Below are positions 38,057-49,941 of a stretch of 64,000 nucleotides of DNA, one piece after another. Numbering within the stretch: position 1 is the first letter of the stretch; each line of letters opens with the position of its first letter. Below the pieces are notes generated by a model. The model did not search any database. It saw nothing but the letters and a program-made list of their open reading frames with translations, and was not told the origin of the DNA. This stretch comes from Elysia crispata (Eukaryota; Mollusca; Gastropoda; Plakobranchidae), in assembly GCA_033675545.1 (NCBI GenBank), contig JAWDGP010004927.1, positions 1,973,501 to 2,037,500 on the forward strand. Reading direction: 5' to 3'. The position numbers and the translations under genes were made by a program.

Positions 38057-39600
38057 AAAAGAAAATAAAGAAAAATATCCCCCTTTTCCCTTGACTTGTA
38101 GATGTTGATTGCGCGTACCGCTACCATCTCTTGCTTGTGCCGTGTAGATGTTAAATTTGTGTCCCGCTATCATTTCCGCATCGTTTTAGATATAAATAGG
38201 AATAGTTAACTAATGTTGTAAAATACAAATCAGTTTACAGAATTTTTAAAACATTCATTTTCATTATCATGTAGGTTTAACTAGCAGTGCGGCTAAGAAT
38301 TCCAGCAAGCAGTGCACTTTTATGCGAAAATTCACAGCTTTCTAATAACCGTTTAAAAAGATCTAAAAACAAATTTCTTTTGTTTAGTGTACCAGATTGC
38401 GTTTGTTGTGGATGTTTATGTTGTCTAGCCTAAAATTTCCCATGTCTTGAAGATGTTTACTGTGCGCCTTTCCAAACCTTTAAAATGTTCATCGTGTGTT
38501 TTCACCTAGCAGTAACAGGACGTGACAATTTCCCTCGCAAATGTTCCTGTTGCGAACCACGAAAACCGCCGCTTTCTTTGTGATGTTTATGTTTATCTTG
38601 TGTATTATTAATCATTTTTAAATGGCTGTAACATAGTTTTATATAAATTTATGATTTGACATTTTTTTTTTACTTTCTGTAAACTACCATTTGTAGCTTT
38701 CTGTGAAATAGGTCAATGACCATGATTCTTGCGTAGAGTTATTATTGTTTTTAGCTGAAGACTTAATCCGGATGTTCATCTGAGTTTACAGTGGCTTTGA
38801 CCGTGCTCAAAATATCCCGCATAATGTACTTGAAAGAAAGAGGAGACGAGATTGAGTTTAAAAAAAAAAAAAAAAAAAACCACCGTAGGAAAGGAAACAC
38901 CAATGCTAATTGAATTCTTGCTTTCAATATAATTATTAAGTCCCAAAATGTGTACGAATGATTTATTTCAACCATTTTTATGAATATTCTCCCGGTAAGT
39001 ATTCAGTTTCGCGCGCGGTTACAAAGAGTGTCGGATCTTGATCAATTTTGCAAATCACCTGGACACAAAGTGAGGCGCATATCGCAAAAAGTTTAAAATT
39101 TATTTTTTTTTTAAATGGTTTTTCAAATAAAGGTCCGCTGCACCTGCTGTTGTCTTTTTCTTTTTGTTTTCCTTCAGAATTTGGTGTCTTGGGGTGAGGG
39201 ATTAAATTTGTTGACAAAGGTTGAAGGGATCGTCTGCAGCTGACATTCAAATAAAGCGTTTGCACTGGAAACGGCATCACATGTTGTGTTTGTTTATAAT
39301 AGAAAGAATTGAACCTAATCTTTGGATAAATAATGCGTGCAAACGTATTAAAAGAAGAAATAAGTTGTCCCCAAAGGAAGTCTTATAACCACACATCGCT
39401 TACCAATTGACTCAAGCAGGATGAGAAAGTTGGCCTAATAGAGCGGTGCCTACATCATTGTCATTGATAGTGCTTAGTTGAGATGCTTGAGCTGTCTATA
39501 GTATTGTTCTAACATTCTAAATCTCAGTCCAATAGTTTAAAAAAAAGGAAACACTACTTCATTCTAAGATTTGCAATACAGGCATGGACACTTAAGATGC
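35040..39600. other. 4.5 kb without a recognised gene
   Basis: AT-rich unique-looking DNA. It holds a direct repeat of about 50 bp sharing CCTATATATCATGGTG (36,930-36,995), an adjoining C-run and A-run (38,013-38,060), and several AGATCTAGA words (35,632 and 36,143). Short open frames on both strands have no recognisable content. Confidence 0.45.
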
Positions 39601-39601
39601 G

Positions 39602-39673
<72 letters not shown>

Positions 39674-39682
39674 ATATATATA
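39602..39682. repeat. (TA)n microsatellite, ~80 bp
   Basis: Alternating TA with one TTTA interruption, 75 bp before candidate exon B. Confidence 0.97.
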
Positions 39683-39756
39683 TTTCCATCCCTTCTCCCT
39701 CTAAACGCCTAAAGTAGGCCCTCGTGTGCCTTTTCTTTAGTCTGTTTTTTTTTCAG

Positions 39757-39881
39757 CTTATGTGATAAATCTCAGGAGCCTTATTTGGATTTGGCCCTGT
39801 TCAATGTGGATGTGACCAACTCTGATCCTTGGGTCCCTCTTTTAGTCCAACTTGTGAGAATTGTGGAGCAGCGAATTACAG
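39757..39881 (+). other. Candidate orphan coding exon B
   Basis: A clear acceptor (TCTGTTTTTTTTTCAG) is followed by 125 nt open in phase 2, encoding LCDKSQEPYLDLALFNVDVT and then NSDPWVPLLVQLVRIVEQRI. The donor is ACAG|GTGCGC, leaving phase 1. Joining to exon A gives an Asn codon (AA|C) and a continuous frame. Non-repetitive, protein-like composition. The frame stays open to 40,045 beyond the donor. No family recognised. Confidence 0.45.
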
Positions 39882-40955
39882 GTGCGCAAATGCGATTGCT
39901 AGGAAATCTGTGTCTATATTTTATGAGGTTCTGTGGTCACAATAGCAACTGCGTCAGCCTTAGGAGAAACCTGAGTCTTGTTGCATGTACAATACTGACT
40001 ACTAGCGCAGCTATCTCAAAGGGCATGCGTGCCCTAAGTCTTTAAGATACCGGTTCACTGTGTCAATAGCCTCGTGTAACTATTTGCTGCGCAAGCACCT
40101 GGGCAATTGCAATTTGTCCGGTCCTTGGTTCTCTAGCTGGGTCATCATACACAATGACGACATTGACTATGCGGTGTGTATGGGAAAATCCTGCAGCCTT
40201 GTGTATTCACCACCACCAACCCTACCCCCTACCCCTCTTCCTCCATGCCGTTCAACGTAATGAAGGTGAACATAATATTTACAAAAAGTATCTGGTATTT
40301 TTGTTGGATTAGGTTATACTCAGAGGTATTTTCTGACGCATCTGGATCATGTCGCACACCTGATTGCGTGTTGGAGGACATGCTTTGTTTTTATGACAGC
40401 TTTTGAAACTCTTCTTACTCCATGCTGTAAGCTTAAGCTAAAGACAAAGAACTTAACGCTACAAGCGTTTGGGGCCTGTTGTCTGTCAGATGGTTCCCTG
40501 TACTGGATGGCGATGACAGCCGCTTCAAGGGAAAACATTACACCTTGGGCGGAGGACTTTAGGCCGTTCTGTGGTGGTGCCTGTGTCAACATGAGATCTA
40601 CTAACCAACGGAGGCTATCTCGTATTGTGCTAGTCGCTAAAACTGACCTTCCGCGGAACCTAAGTGCAGTTAGGGACCCTCGGACAAATTGGGTCCCAGC
40701 TACTAATAACCGTTATTAAGTTGCCATCGATCCTGCCCACGGTCGCCGTCAGGTTTCTCCACGGGACCCAGCGGCTGATCAGACAAACAATGTAATGGAT
40801 TTGAAATCTACTGTTGATCTTAGAGATAAGGGGCTCCGACTGCCATCAGACCGGCGGGTTCTCTAATTAGTGGTCGCGGAGTCCGCCTGTCGTGTGGGTC
40901 TGGCCAAATGTGGTATGACAGCCGCCGCGCGGTTGGCTGACTCGCTCCATGGGGC
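39882..40955. other. Unassigned GC-richer stretch with successive open frames
   Basis: Several overlapping + strand frames (to 40,045, 40,060-40,260, 40,393-40,719) run through this block. None shows a domain I recognise. It may be an old element or simply intron with few stops. Confidence 0.3.
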
Positions 40956-41114
40956 GCCGCCGGGATACATGACAGTCCAGGGATAATCACAGGCCCTTCG
41001 TAACTCGCCGCCGGGATACATGATAGTCCAGGGATAATCACAGGCCCTTCGTAACTCGCCGCCGGGATACATGTGACAGTCCAGGGATAATCACAGGCCC
41101 TTCGTAACTCGCCA
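40955..41114. repeat. 51-bp minisatellite, 3 copies
   Basis: CGGGATACAT recurs at 40,961, 41,012 and 41,063, followed by GACAGTCCAGGGATAATCAC and AGGCCCTTCGTAACTCGCC. The third copy has a two-base insertion. Confidence 0.92.
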
Positions 41115-41815
41115 ACTCCTGCGTTCTGCTAACTCCTGGAACGCGTGGTGAAAACCAAAAAGTTTGGTGACTGCAAACGGGAGAAATGGGTGTTTGGGAG
41201 TGGGGGGTGGGGGAAGAGGAGCCAGAAGGCGTGTGGTTTTCTTTTCCATTGCTGCTGTACCAAAGTAATCCCAGGAATAGACAACTGTATGAGTTGTAAC
41301 AGTTTCTGGGGACTCATGGCAAGGGAGAATGTTTCCAGAGTAACTAAAAGAGGAGATTAAGGTTGGGAAAAAAAAAGCAGGGTTTGTGTGTGTTTAAAAG
41401 GGGGGGGGGGGGGGGGGTTAAACGGGGTAAGACCTGGCTGATTAAAGTTGGTTTACTTAACACTCAGCTTCCCCCCCCCCCAACTTATTTACCTTTTTAT
41501 ACTCTCTGCACGACAAGTCATTACCTGAGAATAGGAAGCCTCACATGACCATCACTGGTCTCCAGAATGACCTCCCTTGGTTTCTTTATGTTCGCTTAAT
41601 TAAAAGTTTGCCCCTTCTCACCCGATACAGGTTGTGTGATCAGGCATTAGTTAGGAAAACCTTAGAGATTGGATTAAATCCCTGTGTAAAACGATTAGTC
41701 TTTGCTGCAGCCCTCCTGCTTTCTAATTTAATGGGGGTAGGGGGGTCTCTTCATGCGAGTCGAGTTAGGAACCTCATCTTCTCAGCTCCGCCGGTTTTAG
41801 ATCGAGCCACAACCA
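41115..41815. other. No gene seen; poly-G and poly-C runs
   Basis: Contains a 17-base G run (41,401-41,417) and a C run (about 41,471). Open frames are unassigned. Confidence 0.45.
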
Positions 41816-41816
41816 G

Positions 41817-42026
41817 CATCCATGAGCTGGCCAGAGCACCACTTGCACATCCATGAGCTGGCCAGAGCACCGCTTGCACAAAGCATCCATGAGCTGGCCA
41901 GAGCACCGCTTGCACAAAGCATCCATGAGCTGGCCAGAGCACCGCTTGCACAAAGCATCCATGAGCTGGCCAGAGCACCGCTTGCACAAAGCATCCATGA
42001 GCTGGCCAGAGCACCGCTTGCACAAG
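41817..42026. repeat. 36-bp minisatellite, 6 copies
   Basis: Units start CATCCATGAGCTGGCCAGAG and continue CACCGCTTGCACAAAG; the first unit is shortened to 31 bp. As 36 is divisible by 3, five frames remain open with a 12-residue period. These are not genes. Confidence 0.95.
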
Positions 42027-42059
42027 CCACTGAGTCAGTACAGCATTGAATTTTAGTAT

Positions 42060-42985
42060 TTCTAAGTAAAACCGCTCAGATCGAATACCTTTTGGGATTA
42101 ATTTTTCTTTTTGCCGAAAGCCGTGCCTGACAAAGAGGCCTACGATCATAAACTTTCTCTGACACATCACAAAAGCCTCCGTCAAGCATGACAGTGCGGT
42201 GAATCATGAGTTGTGGTAGCAGTTTCACGCGGAAACAATTGAAACCTGAACTGCCGTGACTACTTGGGGTAGAAAGTAAAATACAAGAAAGGGACTAGAA
42301 GCTATGGAAACGATGCTTGTAAATCTCCCAAGTTACTCTAGGAGCCTAATACAGCTGTGTCGTGGTGTGAGGTAGTCCCAGATATTATGTAGTGTCAGGC
42401 CTAAGTTGAGACTCGAAATCATTTCAAAAAGTGCCGCTGCTAGCAGTTGTGAGGTTGAGTAGTATATACAGCACTCTTGTCAACTGGTAGTCCAGTAATT
42501 GGCAGATTTTACACTTACTAGCCTCTTGGAATGATTGAAATTCTCGGGACATTGTCCTTTAGCTCCATAAAGCTCCTTTTATATTCCCAGAATTTTTCAG
42601 ATATTTAATTATGTTTCCGGGTGAAACAGTACTGAATACATACATATAGATTTGATGGTAAACCCAAGCCAAGTTAAGAATCTTTGTCCGGATGTTAACT
42701 CGCAGAATGATGCTTTTAATTTTTTTCCCTTTCTTTAGTTCAAACTCGTGTCACCAAGTGCTAAAGACTTTGAAACCACAGTTTAAGATCGCAAGAACTG
42801 AATGACGTCCGAAGCTGATAAGCAGAAAGTAAAATACGTACTTTGTAGCGTCACAACTCTACAACTCTAGTAGCATTGGGTAAGTCCTTGTAAGTGTGTA
42901 AGGAATAATTTTTTCCTTTTAGTTTTATTGAAACACAAATCGTTTGTTAGCCAGCATTATCTCTCCTTATAAGTCTCTGAGACAG
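42060..42985. other. No gene supported
   Basis: Unique-looking DNA. At 42,740 an acceptor-like CTTTCTTTAG precedes FKLVSPSAKDFETTV and a stop, which would fit a tiny terminal exon, but nothing links it to another exon. Confidence 0.35.
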
Positions 42986-42990
42986 AGAGG

Positions 42991-42991
42991 A

Positions 42992-43036
<45 letters not shown>
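42991..43036. repeat. (GT)n(GA)n microsatellite
   Basis: A GT run passes directly into a GA run. Confidence 0.93.
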
Positions 43037-43039
<3 letters not shown>

Positions 43040-43178
43040 ACTGAAGGGAACTGAAACAGTTTCAACCATTACTTCAGTACAATGTTGCTGGCAACAGGTG
43101 CAGGGTGTGTCCATTTCTCAGGCATCTACATACAGTCATATAACTGTGCCTAGATCTAGTTGTCTCCGTAGATAACTC

Positions 43179-43874
43179 TGGGATAGGCAGAGACTATTGT
43201 CCACACGTCGTGTGTTGTGTTTCAATGATGGCCTGCGGGATAGGCAGAGACTATTGTCCACACGTCGTGTGTTGTGTTTCAATGATGGCCTGCGGGATAG
43301 GCAGAGACTATTGTCCACACGTCGTGTGTTGTGTTTCAATGATGGCCTGCGGGATAGGCAGAGACTATTGTCCACACGTCGTGTGTTGTGTTTCAATGAT
43401 GGCCTGCGGGATAGGCAGAGACTATTGTCCACACGTCGTGTGTTGTGTTTCAATGATGGCCTGCGGGATAGGCAGAGACTATTGTCCACACGTCGTGTGT
43501 TGTGTTTCAATGATGGCCTGCGGGATAGGCAGAGACTATTGTCCACACGTCGTGTGTTGTGTTTCAATGATGGCCTGCGGGATAGGCAGAGACTATTGTC
43601 CACACGTCGTGTGTTGTGTTTCAATGATGGCCTGCGGGATAGGCAGAGACTATTGTCCTCACGTCGTGTGTTGTGTTTCAATGATGGCCTGCGGGATAGG
43701 CAGAGACTATTGTCCTCACGTCGTGTGTTGTGTTTCAATGATGGCCTGCGGGATAGGCAGAGACTATTGTCCTCACGTCGTGTGTTGTGTTTCAATGATG
43801 GCCTGCGGGATAGGCAGAGACTATTGTCCTCACGTCGTGTGTTGTGTTTCAATGATGGCCTGCGGGATAGAGGA
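43179..43874. repeat. 57-bp satellite, 12 copies, open in three frames
   Basis: Units contain GGGATAGGCAGAGACTATTG, then TCCACACGTCGTGTGTTGTG and TTTCAATGATGGCCTGC. Copies are nearly identical. The first eight carry TCCACACG and the last four TCCTCACG. With 57 divisible by 3 and no stop in the unit, two + frames and one - frame stay open for 224-238 codons with a 19-residue period. No signal peptide, no splice signals and equal openness on both strands argue against a real protein. Confidence 0.96.
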
Positions 43875-43990
43875 AGAGATGTAGTGTGACGGCCCTTATG
43901 GTGTGTGTGTGTGAGATTCTAAGCAGTCAAGAGAAAGTGTAGTCGTGTCTCTCTTGTTTTCTCCTCATTCAATGTCTATCCGTTTTAGAA

Positions 43991-46900
43991 TGAAACCCTT
44001 CATGTTTTGCTCTCATCCCCATCAACCACAGTGAACCCTTCATGTTTTGCTCTCATCCCCATCAACCACAGTGAACCCTTCATGTTTTGCTCATCCCCAT
44101 CAACCGCAGTGAACCCTTCATGTTTTGCTCTCATCCCCATCAACCGCAGTGAACCCTTCATGTTTTGCTCATCCCCATCAACCGCAGTGAACCCTTCATG
44201 TTTTGCTCATCCCCATCAACCGCAGTGAACCCTTCATGTTTTGCTCTCATCCCCATCAACCACAGTGAACCCTTCATGTTTTGCTCTCATCCCCATCAAC
44301 CGCAGTGAACCCTTCATGTTTTGCTCTCATCCCCATCAACCGCAGTGAACCCTTCATGTTTTGCTCTCATCCCCATCAACCGCAGTGAACCCTTCATGTT
44401 TTGCTCATCCCCATCAACCGCAGTGAACCCTTCATGTTTTGCTCTCATCCCCATCAACCGCAGTGAACCCTTCATGTTTTGCTCATCCCCATCAACCGCA
44501 GTGAACCCTTCATGTTTTGCTCATCCCCATCAACCGCAGTGAACCCTTCATGTTTTGCTCTCATCCCCATCAACCGCATCCCCATCAACCGCAGTGAACC
44601 CTTCATGTTTTGCTCATCCCCATCAACCGCAGTGAACCCTTCATGTTTTGCTCTCATCCCCATCAACCGCAGTGAACCCTTCATGTTTTGCTCTCATCCC
44701 CATCAACCGCAGTGAACCCTTCATGTTTTGCTCTCATCCCCATCAACCGCAGTGAACCCTTCATGTTTTGCTCTCATCCCCATCAACCGCAGTGAACCCT
44801 TCATGTTTTGCTCTCATCCCCATCAACCGCAGTGAACCCTTCATGTTTTGCTCTCATCCCCATCAACCGCAGTGAACCCTTCATGTTTTGCTCTCATCCC
44901 CATCAACCGCAGTGAACCCTTCATGTTTTGCTCTCATCCCCATCAACCGCAGTGAACCCTTCATGTTTTGCTCATCCCCATCAACCGCAGTGAACCCTTC
45001 ATGTTTTGCTCTCATCCCCATCAACCGCAGTGAACCCTTCATGTTTTGCTCATCCCCATCAACCGCAGTGAACCCTTCATGTTTTGCTCATCCCCATCAA
45101 CCGCAGTGAACCCTTCATGTTTTGCTCTCATCCCCATCAACCGCAGTGAACCCTTCATGTTTTGCTCATCCCCATCAACCGCAGTGAACCCTTCATGTTT
45201 TGCTCTCATCCCCATCAACCGCAGTGAACCCTTCATGTTTTGCTCTCATCCCCATCAACCGCAGTGAACCCTTCATGTTTTGCTCATCCCCATCAACCGC
45301 AGTGAACCCTTCATGTTTTGCTCTCATCCCCATCAACCGCAGTGAACCCTTCATGTTTTGCTCATCCCCATCAACCGTAGTGAACCCTTCATGTTTTGCT
45401 CTCATCCCCATCAACCGCAGTGAACCCTTCATGTTTTGCTCTCATCCCCATCAACCGCAGTGAACCCTTCATGTTTTGCTCTCATCCCCATCAACCGCAG
45501 TGAACCCTTCATGTTTTGCTCATCCCCATCAACCGCAGTGAACCCTTCATGTTTTGCTCATCCCCATCAACCGCAGTGAACCCTTCATGTTTTGCTCTCA
45601 TCCCCATCAACCGCAGTGAACCCTTCATGTTTTGCTCTCATCCCCATCAACCGCAGTGAACCCTTCATGTTTTGCTCATCCCCATCAACCGCAGTGAACC
45701 CTTCATGTTTTGCTCTCATCCCCATCAACCGCAGTGAACCCTTCATGTTTTGCTCTCATCCCCATCAACCGCAGTGAACCCTTCATGTTTTGCTCTCATC
45801 CCCATCAACCGCAGTGAACCCTTCATGTTTTGCTCTCATCCCCATCAACCGCAGTGAACCCTTCATGTTTTGCTCATCCCCATCAACCGCAGTGAACCCT
45901 TCATGTTTTGCTCTCATCCCCATCAACCACAGTGAACCCTTCATGTTTTGCTCATCCCCATCAACCGCAGTGAACCCTTCATGTTTTGCTCTCATCCCCA
46001 TCAACCACAGTGAACCCTTCATGTTTTGCTCTCATCCCCATCAACCGCAGTGAACCCTTCATGTTTTGCTCTCATCCCCATCAACCGCAGTGAACCCTTC
46101 ATGTTTTGCTCTCATCCCCATCAACCGCAGTGAACCCTTCATGTTTTGCTCTCATCCCCATCAACCGCAGTGAACCCTTCATGTTTTGCTCTCATCCCCA
46201 TCAACCGCAGTGAACCCTTCATGTTTTGCTCATCCCCATCAACCGCAGTGAACCCTTCATGTTTTGCTCTCATCCCCATCAACCGCAGTGAACCCTTCAT
46301 GTTTTGCTCTCATCCCCATCAACCGCAGTGAACCCTTCATGTTTTGCTCTCATCCCCATCAACCGCAGTGAACCCTTCATGTTTTGCTCTCATCCCCATC
46401 AACCACAGTGAACCCTTCATGTTTTGCTCATCCCCATCAACCGCAGTGAACCCTTCATGTTTTGCTCTCATCCCCATCAACCGCAGTGAACCCTTCATGT
46501 TTTGCTCTCATCCCCATCAACCGCAGTGAACCCTTCATGTTTTGCTCATCCCCATCAACCGCAGTGAACCCTTCATGTTTTGCTCTCATCCCCATCAACC
46601 GCAGTGAACCCTTCATGTTTTGCTCATCCCCATCAACCGCAGTGAACCCTTCATGTTTTGCTCTCATCCCCATCAACCGCAGTGAACCCTTCATGTTTTG
46701 CTCATCCCCATCAACCGCAGTGAACCCTTCATGTTTTGCTCTCATCCCCATCAACCGCAGTGAACCCTTCATGTTTTGCTCTCATCCCCATCAACCGCAG
46801 TGAACCCTTCATGTTTTGCTCATCCCCATCAACCACAGTGAACCCTTCATGTTTTGCTCTCATCCCCATCAACCGCAGTGAACCCTTCATGTTTTGCTCT

Positions 46901-47866
46901 CATCCCCATCAACCGCAGTGAACCCTTCATGTTTTGCTCTCATCCCCATCAACCGCAGTGAACCCTTCATGTTTTGCTCTCATCCCCATCAACCGCAGTG
47001 AACCCTTCATGTTTTGCTCATCCCCATCAACCGCAGTGAACCCTTCATGTTTTGCTCTCATCCCCATCAACCGCAGTGAACCCTTCATGTTTTGCTCTCA
47101 TCCCCATCAACCACAGTGAACCCTTCATGTTTTGCTCTCATCCCCATCAACCGCAGTGAACCCTTCATGTTTTGCTCATCCCCATCAACCACAGTGAACC
47201 CTTCATGTTTTGCTCTCATCCCCATCAACCGCAGTGAACCCTTCATGTTTTGCTCTCATCCCCATCAACCGCAGTGAACCCTTCATGTTTTGCTCTCATC
47301 CCCATCAACCGCAGTGAACCCTTCATGTTTTGCTCTCATCCCCATCAACCGCAGTGAACCCTTCATGTTTTGCTCTCATCCCCATCAACCGCAGTGAACC
47401 CTTCATGTTTTGCTCTCATCCCCATCAACCACAGTGAACCCTTCATGTTTTGCTCATCCCCATCAACCGCAGTGAACCCTTCATGTTTTGCTCTCATCCC
47501 CATCAACCGCAGTGAACCCTTCATGTTTTGCTCTCATCCCCATCAACCGCAGTGAACCCTTCATGTTTTGCTCTCATCCCCATCAACCGCAGTGAACCCT
47601 TCATGTTTTGCTCTCATCCCCATCAACCGCAGTGAACCCTTCATGTTTTGCTCTCATCCCCATCAACCACAGTGAACCCTTCATGTTTTGCTCATCCCCA
47701 TCAACCGCAGTGAACCCTTCATGTTTTGCTCTCATCCCCATCAACCACAGTGAACCCTTCATGTTTTGCTCTCATCCCCATCAACCGTAGTGAACCCTTC
47801 ATGTTTTGCTCATCCCCATCAACCACAGTGAACCCTTCATGTTTTGCTCATCCCCATCAACCACAG
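43991..47866. repeat. 38/40-bp satellite array, about 99 copies, 3.9 kb
   Basis: Each unit reads CCCTTCATGTTTTGCTCTCA then TCCCCATCAACCGCAGTGAA. The 40-bp form has TGCTCTCATC and the 38-bp form TGCTCATC. The two forms are interspersed, often as 38+40 pairs of 78 bp, which keeps frames open for 60-113 codons before two successive 40-bp units shift into a stop. Rare CCACAG and CCGTAG variants occur. One 15-bp partial duplication (CATCCCCATCAACCG) lies at about 44,577. The small proteins predicted here are artefacts. Confidence 0.97.
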
Positions 47867-47869
47867 CTT

Positions 47870-48560
47870 GATAGCATTGAAATTCTCTCCATCAAGATGG
47901 AGCTAGGAATTCATTCTTTCTTTAGAACAAACCCAACGTCAATTTTTGATCATCTTCTTAATTTGTGTTTTTTCTGTTTTTGTTTCAGTTTAGTTATAGT
48001 TATATAATCATATTCGGTTTTATTATGCATATTTCAGAACTTTATAAAAGTAACTAGTCGGATAAAGTAATTGTTTTCTACGTTCTTTTGTTGCCTGGAT
48101 TAGAGTGATGTCAAAATCTACCCATCAGATTAAAAGTGTCTGTGTCCAGGTTACGTGACATATGGTACTAAGAGTCACTGGTTCAGGCATTACCCTCTGG
48201 CTAGTTCTCAGACCTCCACGCACTGATCGGTGGTTAGATCTCAGCCGTTATTATTTTGGTGGTCGTGAACCGCAAGACATATGTCTGTGGTATTAGAGCA
48301 CGCCCGGTCTATGTGGCTTGATCTGGTCAAACCTTAGATTTTTATTTTTGTAGCATTAGTTTACGACCAAGTCGTCCAGTGCAGCGCAGTGAAGCAGTGG
48401 GACAAAAAAATCACCTGTCTGCGCATTGTTTGATTCGCTCAACACCTGCAGAGGGGGAGATCACTAAGACCACCGTAATGACAGAACTGCCTGAACTGCT
48501 GGACCTGCAGTGCTTGGCTGTTTGGCCTAGACATCGAAGAAATTATCACCAGTTCTACAA
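47870..48560. other. No gene seen between two minisatellites
   Basis: Unique-looking DNA with a short unassigned + strand open frame at 48,379-48,564. Confidence 0.4.
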
Positions 48561-48562
48561 CT

Positions 48563-49145
48563 AGGGCTGAGTGGTGGTCAGTTCTACAAAGTCTCGTGGT
48601 GGTTAGTTCTGCTAAGCTGAGAGGTGGTCAAGACTGAGTGGTGGTGAATTCTATAAGGATGAATGTTGGTCAGTTTTATAAGGATGAATGTTCGTAAATT
48701 GTACAAGGCTGAGTGGTGGTCAGTTTTATAAGGTTGAGTAATGGTCAGTTCTACGAGGATGAATGTTGGTCAGTTTTACAAGGCTGAGTGGTGATCAGTT
48801 CTACAAGGTTGAATGTTGGTCAGTTCTGCAAGGCTGAATGTTGGTCAGTTCTACAAGGCTAAATGTTGGTCAGTTCTACAAGGCTCAATGTTGGTCAGTT
48901 ATACACGGCTCAATGTTGGTCAGTTCTACAAGGTTGAATGTTGGTCAGTTCTACAAGGCTAAATGTTAGTCAGTTCTACAAGGCTGAATGTTGGTTAGTT
49001 CTGCAAGGCTGAATGTTGGTCAGTTCTACAAGGCTGAGTGTTGGTCAGTTCTACAAGGTTGAGTGGTGGTCAGTTCTACAAGGCTGAGAGGTGTTCTGTT
49101 CCACAAGGCTGAATGCTGGCTAGTTCTGTAAGGCTTAGAGGTGGC
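48563..49145. repeat. 25-bp minisatellite, about 23 copies
   Basis: Units are AAGGCTGAATGTTGGTCAGT plus TCTAC. The left part is more diverged (GAGTGGTGGTCAGTTCTACA forms), the centre most regular. Confidence 0.93.
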
Positions 49146-49222
49146 CAGGAGGCTCTTGTCTAGTATTTGAAAGAATAGAAAAGTTGTTGAAAGCTTTTGT
49201 TTCCCACACGCACTCTTTTGTC

Positions 49223-49348
<126 letters not shown>

Positions 49349-49349
49349 C

Positions 49350-49760
49350 TTTCTCTCTCATTGTGTTATATTTTCTCGCAGTGTGTTCTAATTGCTCTAC
49401 TATGTACAAGTCAGTAAACTACACATAGATTACAAGCTGAAAACCTCAATCTACAAACGGAATCCTGGTGTCAATTTGCCCGGGCTTTTAAATGGTCTTG
49501 ATATCTCTCCTTTAACTTACATGATCCAGATATGCCTTCACCTATCCATATTTACCTAGAATCTAGACACTTCGATCATTGTAATTTCTAGCACAAATTT
49601 TGATAAAGAACTTAATTCCTTTTGGACTTAAGAAAGTCGGCATAAGTATTCTTTTCTTCCCCAATCAGTTTTTTAGATGCTTTTCAACACATATTAGAAA
49701 GCTCTGAATTTTCGCTATAAGTGCATAAAACTGTCTTGCGGCAATTCATTGTCACACAGC
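49350..49760. other. Flank of the mariner insertion, no gene seen
   Basis: AT-rich DNA between the CT microsatellite and the mariner element. Confidence 0.5.
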
Positions 49761-49762
49761 TA

Positions 49763-49790
49763 CGAGGTCCGTTTCATAAATAAGTTTCCC
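49763..49790 (+). repeat. Mariner left terminal inverted repeat
   Basis: 28 bp, perfect match to the right repeat; likely transposase binding site. Confidence 0.96.
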
Positions 49791-49941
49791 TACTCTATAA
49801 AATCAAAACCGTCTAAGCTATGTACATGAAATTTGGCACACTGAAGGATCAAACCTTTTGGGAATTCGCAATGAAATTTTGTGGCTCTATGTTGAACGGA
49901 TACAAAATAGCATTTACTTTTCTGAAGTCCGTTGGAGCAAA

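Noticed and set aside
40393..40719. 108-residue + strand protein
   Set aside because: No recognisable domain, no splice or start context; kept only as an unassigned open stretch.
43136..43889. 224-238 residue proteins in three overlapping frames
   Set aside because: They are the same 57-bp repeat read in different frames and strands; unit length divisible by 3 and lack of stops explain them.
43991..48007. Many 60-113 residue open frames with PINRSEPFMFC motifs
   Set aside because: Translations of the 38/40-bp satellite; frame is kept only where unit lengths happen to alternate.
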